Below are positions 1 through 7,371 of a stretch of 12,280 nucleotides of DNA, piece after piece. The stretch lies in contig DJEI01000082.1 in the NCBI GenBank assembly GCA_002431865.1, positions 1 through 12,280 of the forward strand, given 5' to 3'. The position numbers and the translations under genes are program-made. The notes under the pieces were generated by a model. The model saw nothing but the letters and a program-made list of their open reading frames with translations, did no database searches and was not told where the DNA came from. This stretch comes from Lachnospiraceae bacterium UBA5902. GTDB taxonomy: Bacteria > Bacillota > Clostridia > Lachnospirales > Lachnospiraceae. Each line of letters starts with the position of its first letter. Position 1 is the stretch's first letter.

Positions 1-60
1 CATTTAATGTTATATTACAAGTTGTGGTATTAGAATGAGTTACGCTCAGGGAGGTAAGAA

Positions 61-2634
61 ATGAGCTTATTTGAAAAAGTATTTGGTACACATAGCGATA
101 AAGAGCTGAAGAAAATATATCCGATTGTAGATAAGATTGAAGCGCTGGATTCGACGATGCAGGCGTTAAGTGATGAAGAGCTGAAGGCAAAGACTCCGGA
201 ATTCAAGGAACGTCTTGAAAAGGGCGAGACATTGGACGATCTGCTTCCGGAAGCATTTGCCGTTGTCCGTGAGGCAGCGGACCGTGTTCTTCATATGAAG
301 CATTACCGCGTGCAGCTGATCGGTGGTATCCTGTTGCATCAGGGACGTATCCCGGAGATGCGTACTGGTGAAGGTAAGACATTGGTTTCTACACTTCCTG
401 CATATTTGAATGCGCTCGAAGGAAAGGGCGTTCATATCGTAACTGTCAATGACTATCTGGCAAAGCGTGATGCAGAGTGGATGGGAAAGGTGCACGAATT
501 CCTCGGACTGACGGTAGGTGTGATCTTGAACAGCGATAAGAACGATGCAAGACGTGCGGCATATAACTGTGATATTACATATGTTACAAATAACGAGCTT
601 GGCTTTGATTACCTGCGTGATAATATGGTTATTTACAAGGAACAGCTTGTGCAGCGTGATCTGCATTATGCAATCGTCGATGAGGTCGATTCCGTACTTA
701 TTGATGAGGCACGTACACCATTGATTATTTCCGGACAGAGCGGAAAGTCTACCGACTTGTATAAGATGTGTGATTATCTGGCACGCCGTATGAAGCGTGG
801 TACTGCTTCAATGGAGATCAGCAAGCTTGATGCCATCATGGGTACAGAGATCGAGGAAGATGGAGATTACCTGGTTGATGAGAAGGACAAGCAGGTTGTT
901 CTGACTGCACAGGGAGTCAAGGAAGTCGAGCAGTTCTTCCATATCGACAACTTCTCCGATGCAGAGAATATTGATATCCAGCACAACATGATCATGGCAT
1001 TGCGTGCACATGCCCTCATGTTCCGTGATAAAGATTATGTCGTAAAGGATGACGAGGTTTTGATCGTTGACGAGTTTACAGGACGTATCATGCCGGGACG
1101 CCGTTTTTCAGATGGTCTGCATCAGGCGATTGAAGCAAAGGAAAATGTAAAGGTAAAACGCGAGAGCCGTACACTGGCAACGATTACTTTCCAGAATTTC
1201 TTCAACAAGTATAAGAAGAAGGCAGGTATGACAGGTACTGCTCTGACTGAGGAAGAAGAGTTCCGTGAGATCTACGGCATGGACGTTGTTGTTGTTCCGA
1301 CAAACCTGCCGGTACAGCGTATTGATCATCACGATTCTATATTTAAGACAAAGAAAGAAAAACTGAATGCAATCGTACAGGCGGTTGTGGAAGCACATGA
1401 GAAAGGACAGCCGGTACTGGTTGGTACAATCACGATTGATGCATCTGAAGAACTGAGCCGTATGCTTACAAAGCGTGGCATCCAGCACAAGGTATTGAAT
1501 GCAAAGTTCCATGAGTTGGAGGCTGAAATCGTTGCCGATGCCGGACAGCGTGGTGCAGTTACGATTGCAACAAACATGGCTGGCCGTGGTACCGATATCA
1601 AGCTTGGCGAGGGCGTGGCAGAACTCGGTGGTCTGAAGATCATCGGTACAGAGCGTCATGAGTCCCGTCGAATCGATAATCAGCTGCGTGGTCGTGCCGG
1701 ACGTCAGGGTGATCCGGGTGAATCCAAGTTTTATCTTTCTCTGGACGACGATCTGATGCGTCTGTTCGGTTCCGAGAAGGTAAAAGCGGTTTACGATGCA
1801 CTGAAGATTCCAGAGGGCGAAGAGATCCAGCATAAGACAATCTCCAAGTTCGTAGAGAAAGCGCAGATGAAGATCGAGAGCAACAACTTTGCGATCCGTA
1901 AGAATCTGATGGAATACGATCAGGTCAACAACGACCAGCGTGAAGTTATCTACGCAGAACGTCGCCGTGTACTGGATGGAGAGAATATGCGTGATGTCAT
2001 CTTCAAGTTTATTCAGGATACGGTTGAGAATTATATTGATAAGACATGTTCAGCTGATCTTGCTCCAAGTGAGTGGCAGATTGGCGAGCTGAACCAGCTT
2101 CTGATTCCGATCATTCCAATGGCGCCAATCGAACTGACAGAGGAAGAGAAGAAGTCTGGCAAGCTGGATAAGTTCAAACAGAGAATCAAGGAAGAAGCAG
2201 CCAAGGTATACGAAGCGAAGGAAGCGGAGTTCCCGGAGCCAGAGCATTTCCGTGAGATTGAGCGTGTTGTACTGTTAAAAGTCATCGATAAGAAATGGAT
2301 GGCTCATTTGGACGACATGACACAGCTTCGCCAGGGTATTACCTTGCAGGCATATGGCAGCAAGGATCCGGTTGTTGAGTACAAGTTTGCCGGTTTCGAT
2401 ATGTTCAATGAGATGACAGCATCCATCCGTGAGGATACGGTTCGAATGCTGCTCCATGTGAAGATTGAGCAGAAGGTAGAGCGTGAAGAGGTTGCCAAGG
2501 TAACAGGAACAAACAAGGACGATTCTGTGAAGAAGGGACCGGTCCGCCGTGAGAGTGCGAAGATTGGACGTAACGATCCGTGTCCTTGCGGCAGCGGCAA
2601 GAAATACAAGATGTGCTGTGGCAGAAACCTGTAA
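61..2634 (+). CDS. secA: Preprotein translocase ATPase subunit SecA
   Basis: This encodes the motor ATPase that pushes unfolded preproteins through the SecYEG channel at the cytoplasmic membrane. The 857-residue product is of normal length for the family. The Walker A loop is GEGKT at residues 103-107 and the Walker B/DEAD-like segment is D207-E208. The VLIDEART stretch follows at 212-219, in the region where the preprotein cross-linking domain begins. The second ATPase half shows TNMAGRGTD (504-512) and [11 protein letters not shown] (541-551) with the arginine finger region. The C-terminal tail has the zinc-binding CxCx8CC pattern (C841, C843, C852, C853), which in the family binds SecB or ribosomes. 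The start is set by AGGGAGGT at 48-55, five bases before the ATG. prfB follows, the usual Firmicutes arrangement, but behind a 264-base gap. Nothing is truncated. Confidence 0.98.
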   Translation: MSLFEKVFGTHSDKELKKIYPIVDKIEALDSTMQALSDEELKAKTPEFKERLEKGETLDDLLPEAFAVVREAADRVLHMKHYRVQLIGGILLHQGRIPEMRTGEGKTLVSTLPAYLNALEGKGVHIVTVNDYLAKRDAEWMGKVHEFLGLTVGVILNSDKNDARRAAYNCDITYVTNNELGFDYLRDNMVIYKEQLVQRDLHYAIVDEVDSVLIDEARTPLIISGQSGKSTDLYKMCDYLARRMKRGTASMEISKLDAIMGTEIEEDGDYLVDEKDKQVVLTAQGVKEVEQFFHIDNFSDAENIDIQHNMIMALRAHALMFRDKDYVVKDDEVLIVDEFTGRIMPGRRFSDGLHQAIEAKENVKVKRESRTLATITFQNFFNKYKKKAGMTGTALTEEEEFREIYGMDVVVVPTNLPVQRIDHHDSIFKTKKEKLNAIVQAVVEAHEKGQPVLVGTITIDASEELSRMLTKRGIQHKVLNAKFHELEAEIVADAGQRGAVTIATNMAGRGTDIKLGEGVAELGGLKIIGTERHESRRIDNQLRGRAGRQGDPGESKFYLSLDDDLMRLFGSEKVKAVYDALKIPEGEEIQHKTISKFVEKAQMKIESNNFAIRKNLMEYDQVNNDQREVIYAERRRVLDGENMRDVIFKFIQDTVENYIDKTCSADLAPSEWQIGELNQLLIPIIPMAPIELTEEEKKSGKLDKFKQRIKEEAAKVYEAKEAEFPEPEHFREIERVVLLKVIDKKWMAHLDDMTQLRQGITLQAYGSKDPVVEYKFAGFDMFNEMTASIREDTVRMLLHVKIEQKVEREEVAKVTGTNKDDSVKKGPVRRESAKIGRNDPCPCGSGKKYKMCCGRNL

Positions 2635-2704
2635 GGTGCGTTTAAAACACACGTAATTGTGTTTGATAATAAATATAAAATATAGTTTAGGAATAATTGT
2701 AAAT

Positions 2705-2856
2705 GGAGTTGGATGCCATAATATAATTATTAAGCAGACCATTGAAGCACGTTGGTACTTAATAAGCGATTGCTTCTTATCGCGAATTTAGTACCACTAC
2801 GTGCTGAACTGAGCGGGAGCGCGTCTGCGTAAAATTATATTATGGCGTCCGACTCC
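2705..2856 (+). repeat. Long near-palindromic element with nested hairpin between secA and prfB
   Basis: Two arms, 2705-2739 and 2823-2856, are inverted copies of each other over about 35 bases. If transcribed as RNA from the + strand they differ only by one bulged A, one A/G mismatch and two G-U pairs. Each arm begins or ends with GGAG/CTCC and contains ATAATATAATT. A second hairpin lies inside: AGCACGT (2746-2752) pairs with ACGTGCT (2799-2805), and TGGTACT (2753-2759) pairs with AGTACCA (2790-2796), with a two-base bulge at 2797-2798. The short tip at 2764-2775 or 2766-2783 can pair in several ways. A 17-base purine-rich segment (2806-2822) stays unpaired between the inner and outer stems. 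No run of T follows, so it is not a standard terminator. No reading frame or obvious target duplication flanks it. It may be a dispersed MITE/REP-like repeat or a structured RNA; sequence alone cannot decide. Confidence 0.8.
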
Positions 2857-2898
2857 GAGAAGAAGTTTATTGGTTAATTACGGAAGGTGGTGACGGAA

Positions 2899-4018
2899 GT
2901 GATAGAGTTAGATCAGTTTCGCTTTACTCTGAATGAATATAAAACTCCACTTGCGGAAGTGAGGGATTCACTTTGACATCGCTGGCAAACAGTTACGCAT
3001 AAAACAGTTAGAACCGATGCTTGAACAGCCAGGGTTCTGGGATGATGTAGAACATAGCCAGCAGGTGATGAAGGAATTAAAGAATCTGAAAGACACGATC
3101 GAGGAGTTTGAGGCTCTTTCAACCCAGTATGAAGATATTGGTACTCTGATCGAGATGGCAGAGGAAGAAAATGATGCAAGTCTTGTCGAAGAGATTGGAA
3201 ATGAGCTTGCCTCTTTTGAAGAAAAATTCGAGGAGTTCCGTATAGATACGTTGCTTTCAGAAGAATATGATGCCAACAATGCAATTGTGACGATTCACGC
3301 GGGCGTTGGCGGTACAGAGGCGTGCGATTGGGCGCAGATGTTATATCGTATGTATACGCGCTTTGCAGAGAAGAAGGGCTTCTCTGTGGAGGTGTTGGAT
3401 TATCTGGAAGGAGAGGAAGCAGGTATCAAATCTGTGACATTTCAGGTAAATGGCTTACACGCATATGGATATCTGAAATCCGAGAAGGGTGTGCACCGCC
3501 TGGTGCGTATTTCACCGTTTAATGCGGCAGGTAAGCGGCAGACCAGCTTTGCAGCTGTGGATGTCATGCCGGAATTGGATGACAGCATCCATGTGGAAAT
3601 CAATCCGGATGATCTGCGGATTGATACGTATCGTTCGAGTGGTGCGGGCGGGCAGCATATTAACAAGACGAGTTCGGCAATCCGTATCACACATATTCCG
3701 ACGGGAATTGTGGTACAATGTCAGAATGAGCGGTCCCAGCACAGCAACAAGGATACCGCGATGAAGATGCTGACAGCGAAGCTCTTTATGATGAAGGAAG
3801 AAGAAAACAAAGCAAAGCTTGCCGGTATTCGCGGGGAAGTGACCGATAATGGCTGGGGAAGCCAGATACGAAACTATGTTTTACAGCCGTATACGATGGT
3901 GAAGGATACAAGAACCGGTTTTGAATGCAGTAATGCACAGGCGGTATTAGACGGAGACATTGATGGATTTATCAGTGCGTATTTGAAATGGATTAATACG
4001 AAGGAAGAGACGGTATAA
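2899..4018 (+). CDS. prfB: Peptide chain release factor 2 (RF2), with programmed +1 frameshift
   Basis: RF2 recognises UGA and UAA and triggers release of the finished peptide. The gene is join(2899..2973, 2975..4018): 25 codons, a frameshift over the UGA at 2974-2976, then 347 codons, giving 372 residues, a normal RF2 length. The GTG start at 2899 is chosen because AAGGTGG (2884-2890) lies eight bases upstream and the product then begins MIELDQF, as in RF2 relatives. The stop-recognition tripeptide SPF is at residues 205-207 and the catalytic GGQ at 250-252 within SSGAGGQH, the same numbering as in Escherichia coli RF2. SPF rather than P(A/V)T identifies RF2 and not RF1. Calling the gene from the internal ATG at 3017 would lose the first 39 residues. 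It follows secA after a structured gap and precedes a cheW-like gene by 29 bases. Confidence 0.97.
2962..2977 (+). promoter_or_regulatory. RF2 autoregulatory +1 frameshift site
   Basis: The reading frame from GTG 2899 meets CTT-TGA-C at 2971-2977. AGGG at 2962-2965 acts as the internal Shine-Dalgarno-like stimulator, and its distance to CTT matches the well-studied Escherichia coli site. When RF2 is scarce the ribosome slips +1 on CTTT and continues in the frame beginning GAC at 2975, so RF2 controls its own synthesis. The sequence shows the site. The regulation is established for the family, not measured here. Confidence 0.95.
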
Positions 4019-4047
4019 TCCGTCCTACGAAATAAGGAGGAATGTGC

Positions 4048-4533
4048 ATGGCAGTGACGAAGTACATTGTGTTTCGATTAAATGATCAGAAATACAGCAT
4101 GAAGCTGACGAAGATCAATGGCATAGAGTATGTGTATCATGTGGTACCCGTGCCGATGGGACCTGCATGCATCAAGGGAATTATTCGTCTGAGAAATGAG
4201 GTGATTCCGGTGTTCAGCCTGAAACAGTTGTTTGGAATGCCGGAAGATGCGGCAGAGACGCAGCTTTTGATCACAGAGACACACGGTATGAAGCTGGCGA
4301 TTGAGGTGGACACCGTGCTCGGAATTGTAAATGTAGAGGAAGAGGACATTAAACAGATTCCGATGGTTGTACATACAGAGGAAACCGGATATTTAGAGGA
4401 TGTTGTAAAACTGAAGCTGCCGGAATCCGATCAGGAGGAAATCGTGATCAGCATCGCGGTTGACACATTGATGTCCGATCATGAATTTGGACAGATTGAA
4501 AACGCATTAGAAAAGGAGATGAGCGGAAAATGA
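4048..4533 (+). CDS. CheW-like chemotaxis coupling protein
   Basis: A 161-residue single-domain protein resembling CheW, the cytoplasmic adaptor that links methyl-accepting chemotaxis receptors to the CheA kinase. Supporting segments are the opening beta strand KYIVFRLNDQKY (residues 5-16), VPVP (33-36), then KGIIRLRNEVIPVFSLKQLFG (from residue 43), which matches the conserved CheW pattern G-I-I-x-L-R-x-x-v-i-P-V-x-x-L. There is no membrane segment and no attached receiver domain, so it is CheW-type and not CheV-type. AAGGAGG at 4034-4040 is seven bases from ATG 4048 but only one base from ATG 4042, so the later start is preferred. No other chemotaxis gene is nearby. Its stop overlaps the hom start as ATGA, suggesting translational coupling. 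Whether it works in motility or another signalling array cannot be told from here. Confidence 0.85.
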   Translation: MAVTKYIVFRLNDQKYSMKLTKINGIEYVYHVVPVPMGPACIKGIIRLRNEVIPVFSLKQLFGMPEDAAETQLLITETHGMKLAIEVDTVLGIVNVEEEDIKQIPMVVHTEETGYLEDVVKLKLPESDQEEIVISIAVDTLMSDHEFGQIENALEKEMSGK

Positions 4534-5741
4534 TTAACATTGCAGTGCTTGGCTACGGTACAGTAGGTTCCGGAGTAGTAGAGGTAATCAACAAAAATCA
4601 CGCAAGTATCAACAAGCGTGCCGGACAGGAGGTAAATATCAAGTATGTCCTTGATTTGAGAGATTTCCCCGGTGATCCGGTTGAAAAAGTGCTTGTGCAT
4701 GATTACAATGTAATCGTAAACGATCCGGAAGTGAAGATTATCGTAGAGGTAATGGGAGGCATTAAGCCGGCGTATGATTTTACGAAGCGGGCATTAGAGG
4801 CAGGGAAGAGTGTCTGCACTTCCAACAAAGAGTTGGTGGCAGCACATGGTGCAGAGCTTCTGGCAATCGCAAAGGCGAACAATGTAAACTTCCTGTTTGA
4901 GGCAAGTGTTGGCGGTGGTATTCCGATCATTCGTCCGTTGAACCAGTCTCTGACTGCAGATGAGATCACAGAGATCACTGGTATATTAAATGGTACAACA
5001 AACTATATTCTGTCAAAGATGACAGACGAGGGCAAGTCTTTCGAGGAAGTGCTGAAGCGTGCACAGGAGAAGGGCTATGCAGAGCGTAATCCGGAAGCTG
5101 ACGTAGAAGGCTATGACGCCTGCCGTAAGATTGCAATTCTGACATCACTTGCGTTAGGCAAGCAGGTGGATTATCAGGATATTTATACAGAAGGTATCAC
5201 AAAGATCACAAAGACAGATATCGAATATGCGAAGGCATTGCATGCAAGCATCAAGCTACTCGGTACAAGCAAGTGGGAGGATGATGGCAAGATCTATTCG
5301 ATGGTAGCGCCATTCATGATCGACAGCGATCATCCGTTAGGACATGTCAATGGCGTATTTAACGGCATTTTTGTGAACGGAAATATGCTCGGCGAAACAA
5401 TGTTCTATGGCAAGGGCGCCGGTAAGCTTCCAACTGCAAGTGCAGTTGTAGCCGATGTCGTTGACGCTGTGAAACATCAGGGTACAAACATCATGACAAT
5501 CTGGGAGCAGGACAAGGTGGAACTTGGCGACAGAGCAAACTTTGCATGCCGGTTCTTCGTCCGCGTGGCAGATACAACATCCAGGGAGACGATCGGGAAG
5601 GTCTTCGGCGAGGTTGAGTATGTGACACTTCCGGATGTGAGCGGCGAATATGCATTCCTGACAGAGAAGATGACGGAAGGCGCATTTGAGAAGAAGAGCA
5701 AGCAGGTCGACATGATTATGCGCATCCGCACTGCATTATAA
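4530..5741 (+). CDS. hom: Homoserine dehydrogenase
   Basis: This enzyme reduces aspartate semialdehyde to homoserine with NAD(P)H, the branch point toward threonine and methionine. The N-terminal Rossmann motif is GYGTVG at residues 8-13. The family signature LNGTTNYIL sits around 153-161, and GYAERNPEADVEGYDACRK (182-200) carries the expected active-site D196 and K200. Residues about 340-403 resemble a C-terminal ACT-type regulatory domain (beginning CRFFVRVADTTSRE), but this tail is short and divergent. The total of 403 residues is a little less than the roughly 430 usual for ACT-bearing Bacillota enzymes. The start overlaps the cheW-like stop by four bases, with AAGGAG at 4513-4518. A terminator-like hairpin follows after the stop. 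Aspartokinase and thrB/thrC are not in the window. Confidence 0.95.
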   Translation: MINIAVLGYGTVGSGVVEVINKNHASINKRAGQEVNIKYVLDLRDFPGDPVEKVLVHDYNVIVNDPEVKIIVEVMGGIKPAYDFTKRALEAGKSVCTSNKELVAAHGAELLAIAKANNVNFLFEASVGGGIPIIRPLNQSLTADEITEITGILNGTTNYILSKMTDEGKSFEEVLKRAQEKGYAERNPEADVEGYDACRKIAILTSLALGKQVDYQDIYTEGITKITKTDIEYAKALHASIKLLGTSKWEDDGKIYSMVAPFMIDSDHPLGHVNGVFNGIFVNGNMLGETMFYGKGAGKLPTASAVVADVVDAVKHQGTNIMTIWEQDKVELGDRANFACRFFVRVADTTSRETIGKVFGEVEYVTLPDVSGEYAFLTEKMTEGAFEKKSKQVDMIMRIRTAL

Positions 5742-5745
5742 TAAA

Positions 5746-5774
5746 GTGACAAACAAAAATAAATATGATAGAAT
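5746..5774 (+). promoter_or_regulatory. Extended -10 sigma-A promoter for the dCMP deaminase/t6A operon
   Basis: GTGACA at 5746-5751 (five of six matches to TTGACA) is followed by exactly 17 bases and TAGAAT at 5769-5774 (five of six matches to TATAAT). A TG dinucleotide at 5766-5767 forms an extended -10. The spacer is A/T rich. Predicted transcription starts near 5781, leaving a leader of about 120 bases before the dCMP deaminase ATG. It lies just after the hom stop. Confidence 0.65.
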
Positions 5775-5810
5775 ACAGTTGCATTGCCATGTGGTGATGC
5801 AGCTGTTTTT
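5775..5810 (+). terminator. Probable intrinsic terminator after hom, overlapping the promoter start site
   Basis: ACAGTTGCAT (5775-5784) pairs with ATGCAGCTGT (5797-5806), with one G-U pair and a 12-base loop, and is followed by T's through 5810. An A-rich stretch precedes it. This is a plausible terminator for transcripts reading out of hom. A transcript started at the promoter just upstream would begin inside the left arm and could not form the full stem. Confidence 0.55.
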
Positions 5811-5901
5811 CAGTTTGCGCCTTCGCATGGAGACAGCTCGTGCATGTAACTCTGTATGTAATGATGTGCATTTGATTTCTGAGGAAATGAGGTGGCAGTT
5901 T

Positions 5902-6384
5902 ATGAAACGTAGTGATTATATTACATGGGATCAGTATTTTATGGGGATTGCGATTATGTCTGCGAACCGCAGCAAGGATCCGAATACACAGGTAGGCGCC
6001 TGCATCGTGGATCAGGATAATCGAATCTTAACCGTAGGCTATAATGGTATGCCGTCCGGATGTAACGACGATGAGATGCCGTGGGACCGGGAAGGAGAAG
6101 GCATGGCGAGCAAATATTTCTTCGTCTGCCATGCGGAATTAAATGCAATTTTGAATTACCGTGGTGGCGGTACATTGCGCGGTTCCCGCTGCTATGTAAC
6201 GTTGTTCCCGTGCAACGAATGCGCGAAGGCAATCATCCAGTCGGGAATCAAAGAAGTGATCTATATGTCTGATAAATATGCAGATTCGGACAGCACGATG
6301 GCATCGAAGAAGATGTTCGAGATGGCAGGTGTCAAATACACGGAGTACGAGAATAAGCACAAGAAGATTGAGTTTGAATTATAA
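5902..6384 (+). CDS. Deoxycytidylate (dCMP) deaminase family protein
   Basis: A 160-residue zinc-dependent deaminase, probably converting dCMP to dUMP for thymidylate synthesis. The metal and proton-shuttle motif is CHAE with H77 and E79, followed by PCNEC with C104 and C107 as the other zinc ligands. The segment VGACIVDQDNRI and GYNGMPSGCNDDE before the HAE motif is typical of dCMP deaminases rather than cytidine or tRNA-adenosine deaminases. It is similar in kind to Bacillus ComEB, but there is no competence gene context. The start at ATG 5902 is supported by AGGTGG (5890-5895) six bases upstream and by the typical MKRSDYITWDQYF beginning. A longer frame opening at GTG 5746 would add 52 residues unlike the family. 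It is the first gene after the 5746-5774 promoter. The intervening leader (5811-5901) shows only a trivial four-base-pair hairpin (5816-5827). Confidence 0.92.
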   Translation: MKRSDYITWDQYFMGIAIMSANRSKDPNTQVGACIVDQDNRILTVGYNGMPSGCNDDEMPWDREGEGMASKYFFVCHAELNAILNYRGGGTLRGSRCYVTLFPCNECAKAIIQSGIKEVIYMSDKYADSDSTMASKKMFEMAGVKYTEYENKHKKIEFEL

Positions 6385-6404
6385 AGATCAGACCGGAGGA
6401 AATT

Positions 6405-6944
6405 ATGACAGAAGCAAAGACAAAAAGTGTAAATATGACATTTCCGGCATTGTTTAGTTATGTAATGAATACGAACTATCGAAGCATGAGCGGAATTTTA
6501 GGACTGGTGTTGAGCTTTGGCGCGATCGTGATGCTTGTGATCGGCTGGAACACGACATCAGGCAGACAGAAAGCGATATTCATTATCGTGGCTTTGATGT
6601 TTACCGTGATCAATCCGCTCTCGCTTGCGTTCAAGACATTCAAGCAGTTGAAGACAAGCCCATCGTACAAACAGCCGCTCGTTTATACATTTGGCGATGA
6701 TGGAATCGGCGTGTCGCAGGGCGAAGAACATATGGATCTCGAGTGGAAGGGCGTGTACCGCCTGCTTATGACGAAATATATGCTTGCCGTCTACACGAAC
6801 CGCATGCATGCATTTGTGATCCCACTCGACCAGCTGGGCGACGACAAGGGTAAGATTCTGGCTTCGGTTGTGAATTTTACAGCGGGATATAAGCCGAGAG
6901 TCAGCAGAAGTTTGAAGAGGTATCAAAGTGGAAAAGGTATTTAA
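6405..6944 (+). CDS. Predicted YcxB-like two-pass membrane protein
   Basis: A 179-residue protein with two predicted membrane segments, about residues 29-48 and 57-76, joined by a short loop with charged residues. A soluble C-terminal half follows, containing YTFGDDGIGVSQG, then LEWKGVYRL and a strand ending FVIPLDQL. That layout (two helices, then a small PH-like domain with D-x-G-I and E-W motifs) resembles the YcxB-like family, whose function is not known. The assignment rests on pattern memory only. GGAGG at 6395-6399 sits five bases before the ATG. It begins 20 bases after the dCMP deaminase stop, and its end overlaps the tsaE GTG start by 17 bases, so it belongs to the same transcript. 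I assign no function. Confidence 0.65.
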   Translation: MTEAKTKSVNMTFPALFSYVMNTNYRSMSGILGLVLSFGAIVMLVIGWNTTSGRQKAIFIIVALMFTVINPLSLAFKTFKQLKTSPSYKQPLVYTFGDDGIGVSQGEEHMDLEWKGVYRLLMTKYMLAVYTNRMHAFVIPLDQLGDDKGKILASVVNFTAGYKPRVSRSLKRYQSGKGI

Positions 6945-7371
6945 GAAAGAAAGTTTCAGCGCAGAGGAAACCTTCGCAATCGGCAAGGCACTTGCGGAAC
7001 AGGCGAAGCCGGGCGAAGTGTATTGCTTATATGGTGATCTCGGCTGTGGCAAGACGGTATTCTCACAGGGATTTGGTGCAGGACTTGGCGTGACGGAGCC
7101 GATCAGCAGCCCGACATTTACAATATTAAAGGAATATGACGAAGGACGTATGCCGTTTTATCATTTTGACGTTTACCGGATTGGCAGTGACGATGAGATG
7201 GATGAGATCGGCTATTATGAAGCGATTGACGGCGATGGCGTCTGCCTGATCGAGTGGGCGGAACTGATCTACGATATATTGCCGCCGCAGTATAAGAAAG
7301 TGACGATAAAAAAAGACGTCGAAAAAGGGTTCGACTATCGAACGATTACAGTTGAGGAGATTTTGAAATGA
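6928..7371 (+). CDS. tsaE: tRNA t6A37 synthesis ATPase TsaE
   Basis: TsaE is the ATPase that binds the TsaB-TsaD complex and drives catalytic turnover in N6-threonylcarbamoyladenosine (t6A37) synthesis on ANN-decoding tRNAs. The 147-residue product has Walker A GDLGCGKT at 36-43, SPTF at 61-64, YHFDVYR with D81 in the Walker B position, and IEWAE with E109-W110, all diagnostic of the family. It starts with GTG inside the end of the preceding membrane-protein gene, with AGAGGT (6916-6921) six bases upstream. Its stop overlaps the tsaB ATG as ATGA. The cysteine in the P-loop (C40, where alanine is common) should not impair nucleotide binding. Confidence 0.96.
   Translation: MEKVFKKESFSAEETFAIGKALAEQAKPGEVYCLYGDLGCGKTVFSQGFGAGLGVTEPISSPTFTILKEYDEGRMPFYHFDVYRIGSDDEMDEIGYYEAIDGDGVCLIEWAELIYDILPPQYKKVTIKKDVEKGFDYRTITVEEILK

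Noticed and set aside
1..60. Promoter upstream of secA (TAGAAT at 31-36)
   Set aside because: No acceptable -35 box at 16-18 bases. The region is cut by the window edge, so it cannot be judged.
2645..2664. AT-rich seven-pair hairpin after secA as a terminator
   Set aside because: The stem is weak (AAACACA/TGTGTTT) and is followed by mixed A/T sequence with no run of T.
2657..2686. Possible promoter TTGTGT-18-TATAGT before prfB
   Set aside because: Both boxes are weak matches in AT-rich DNA where such matches arise by chance. Kept only as a note.
166..2742. Long antisense reading frames opposite secA
   Set aside because: They are shadows of secA codon structure, rich in cysteine and leucine, without ribosome sites or recognisable domains.
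3017..4018. RF2 as a 333-residue protein starting at ATG 3017
   Set aside because: There is no ribosome site, and the conserved N-terminus is encoded upstream through the CTT-TGA-C frameshift. The shorter frame is an artefact.
4009..4024. Hairpin GACGG-TATAAT-CCGTC at the prfB stop, with TATAAT in the loop
   Set aside because: Only five pairs and no T tail, and no -35 box at a usable distance upstream of the TATAAT.
4042..4047. CheW-like start at ATG 4042
   Set aside because: AAGGAGG ends one base before it; ATG 4048 has the normal seven-base spacing.
5746..5901. A 52-residue N-terminal extension of the dCMP deaminase from GTG 5746
   Set aside because: The stretch contains a promoter and a terminator-like hairpin, lacks family similarity, and ATG 5902 has a good ribosome site.
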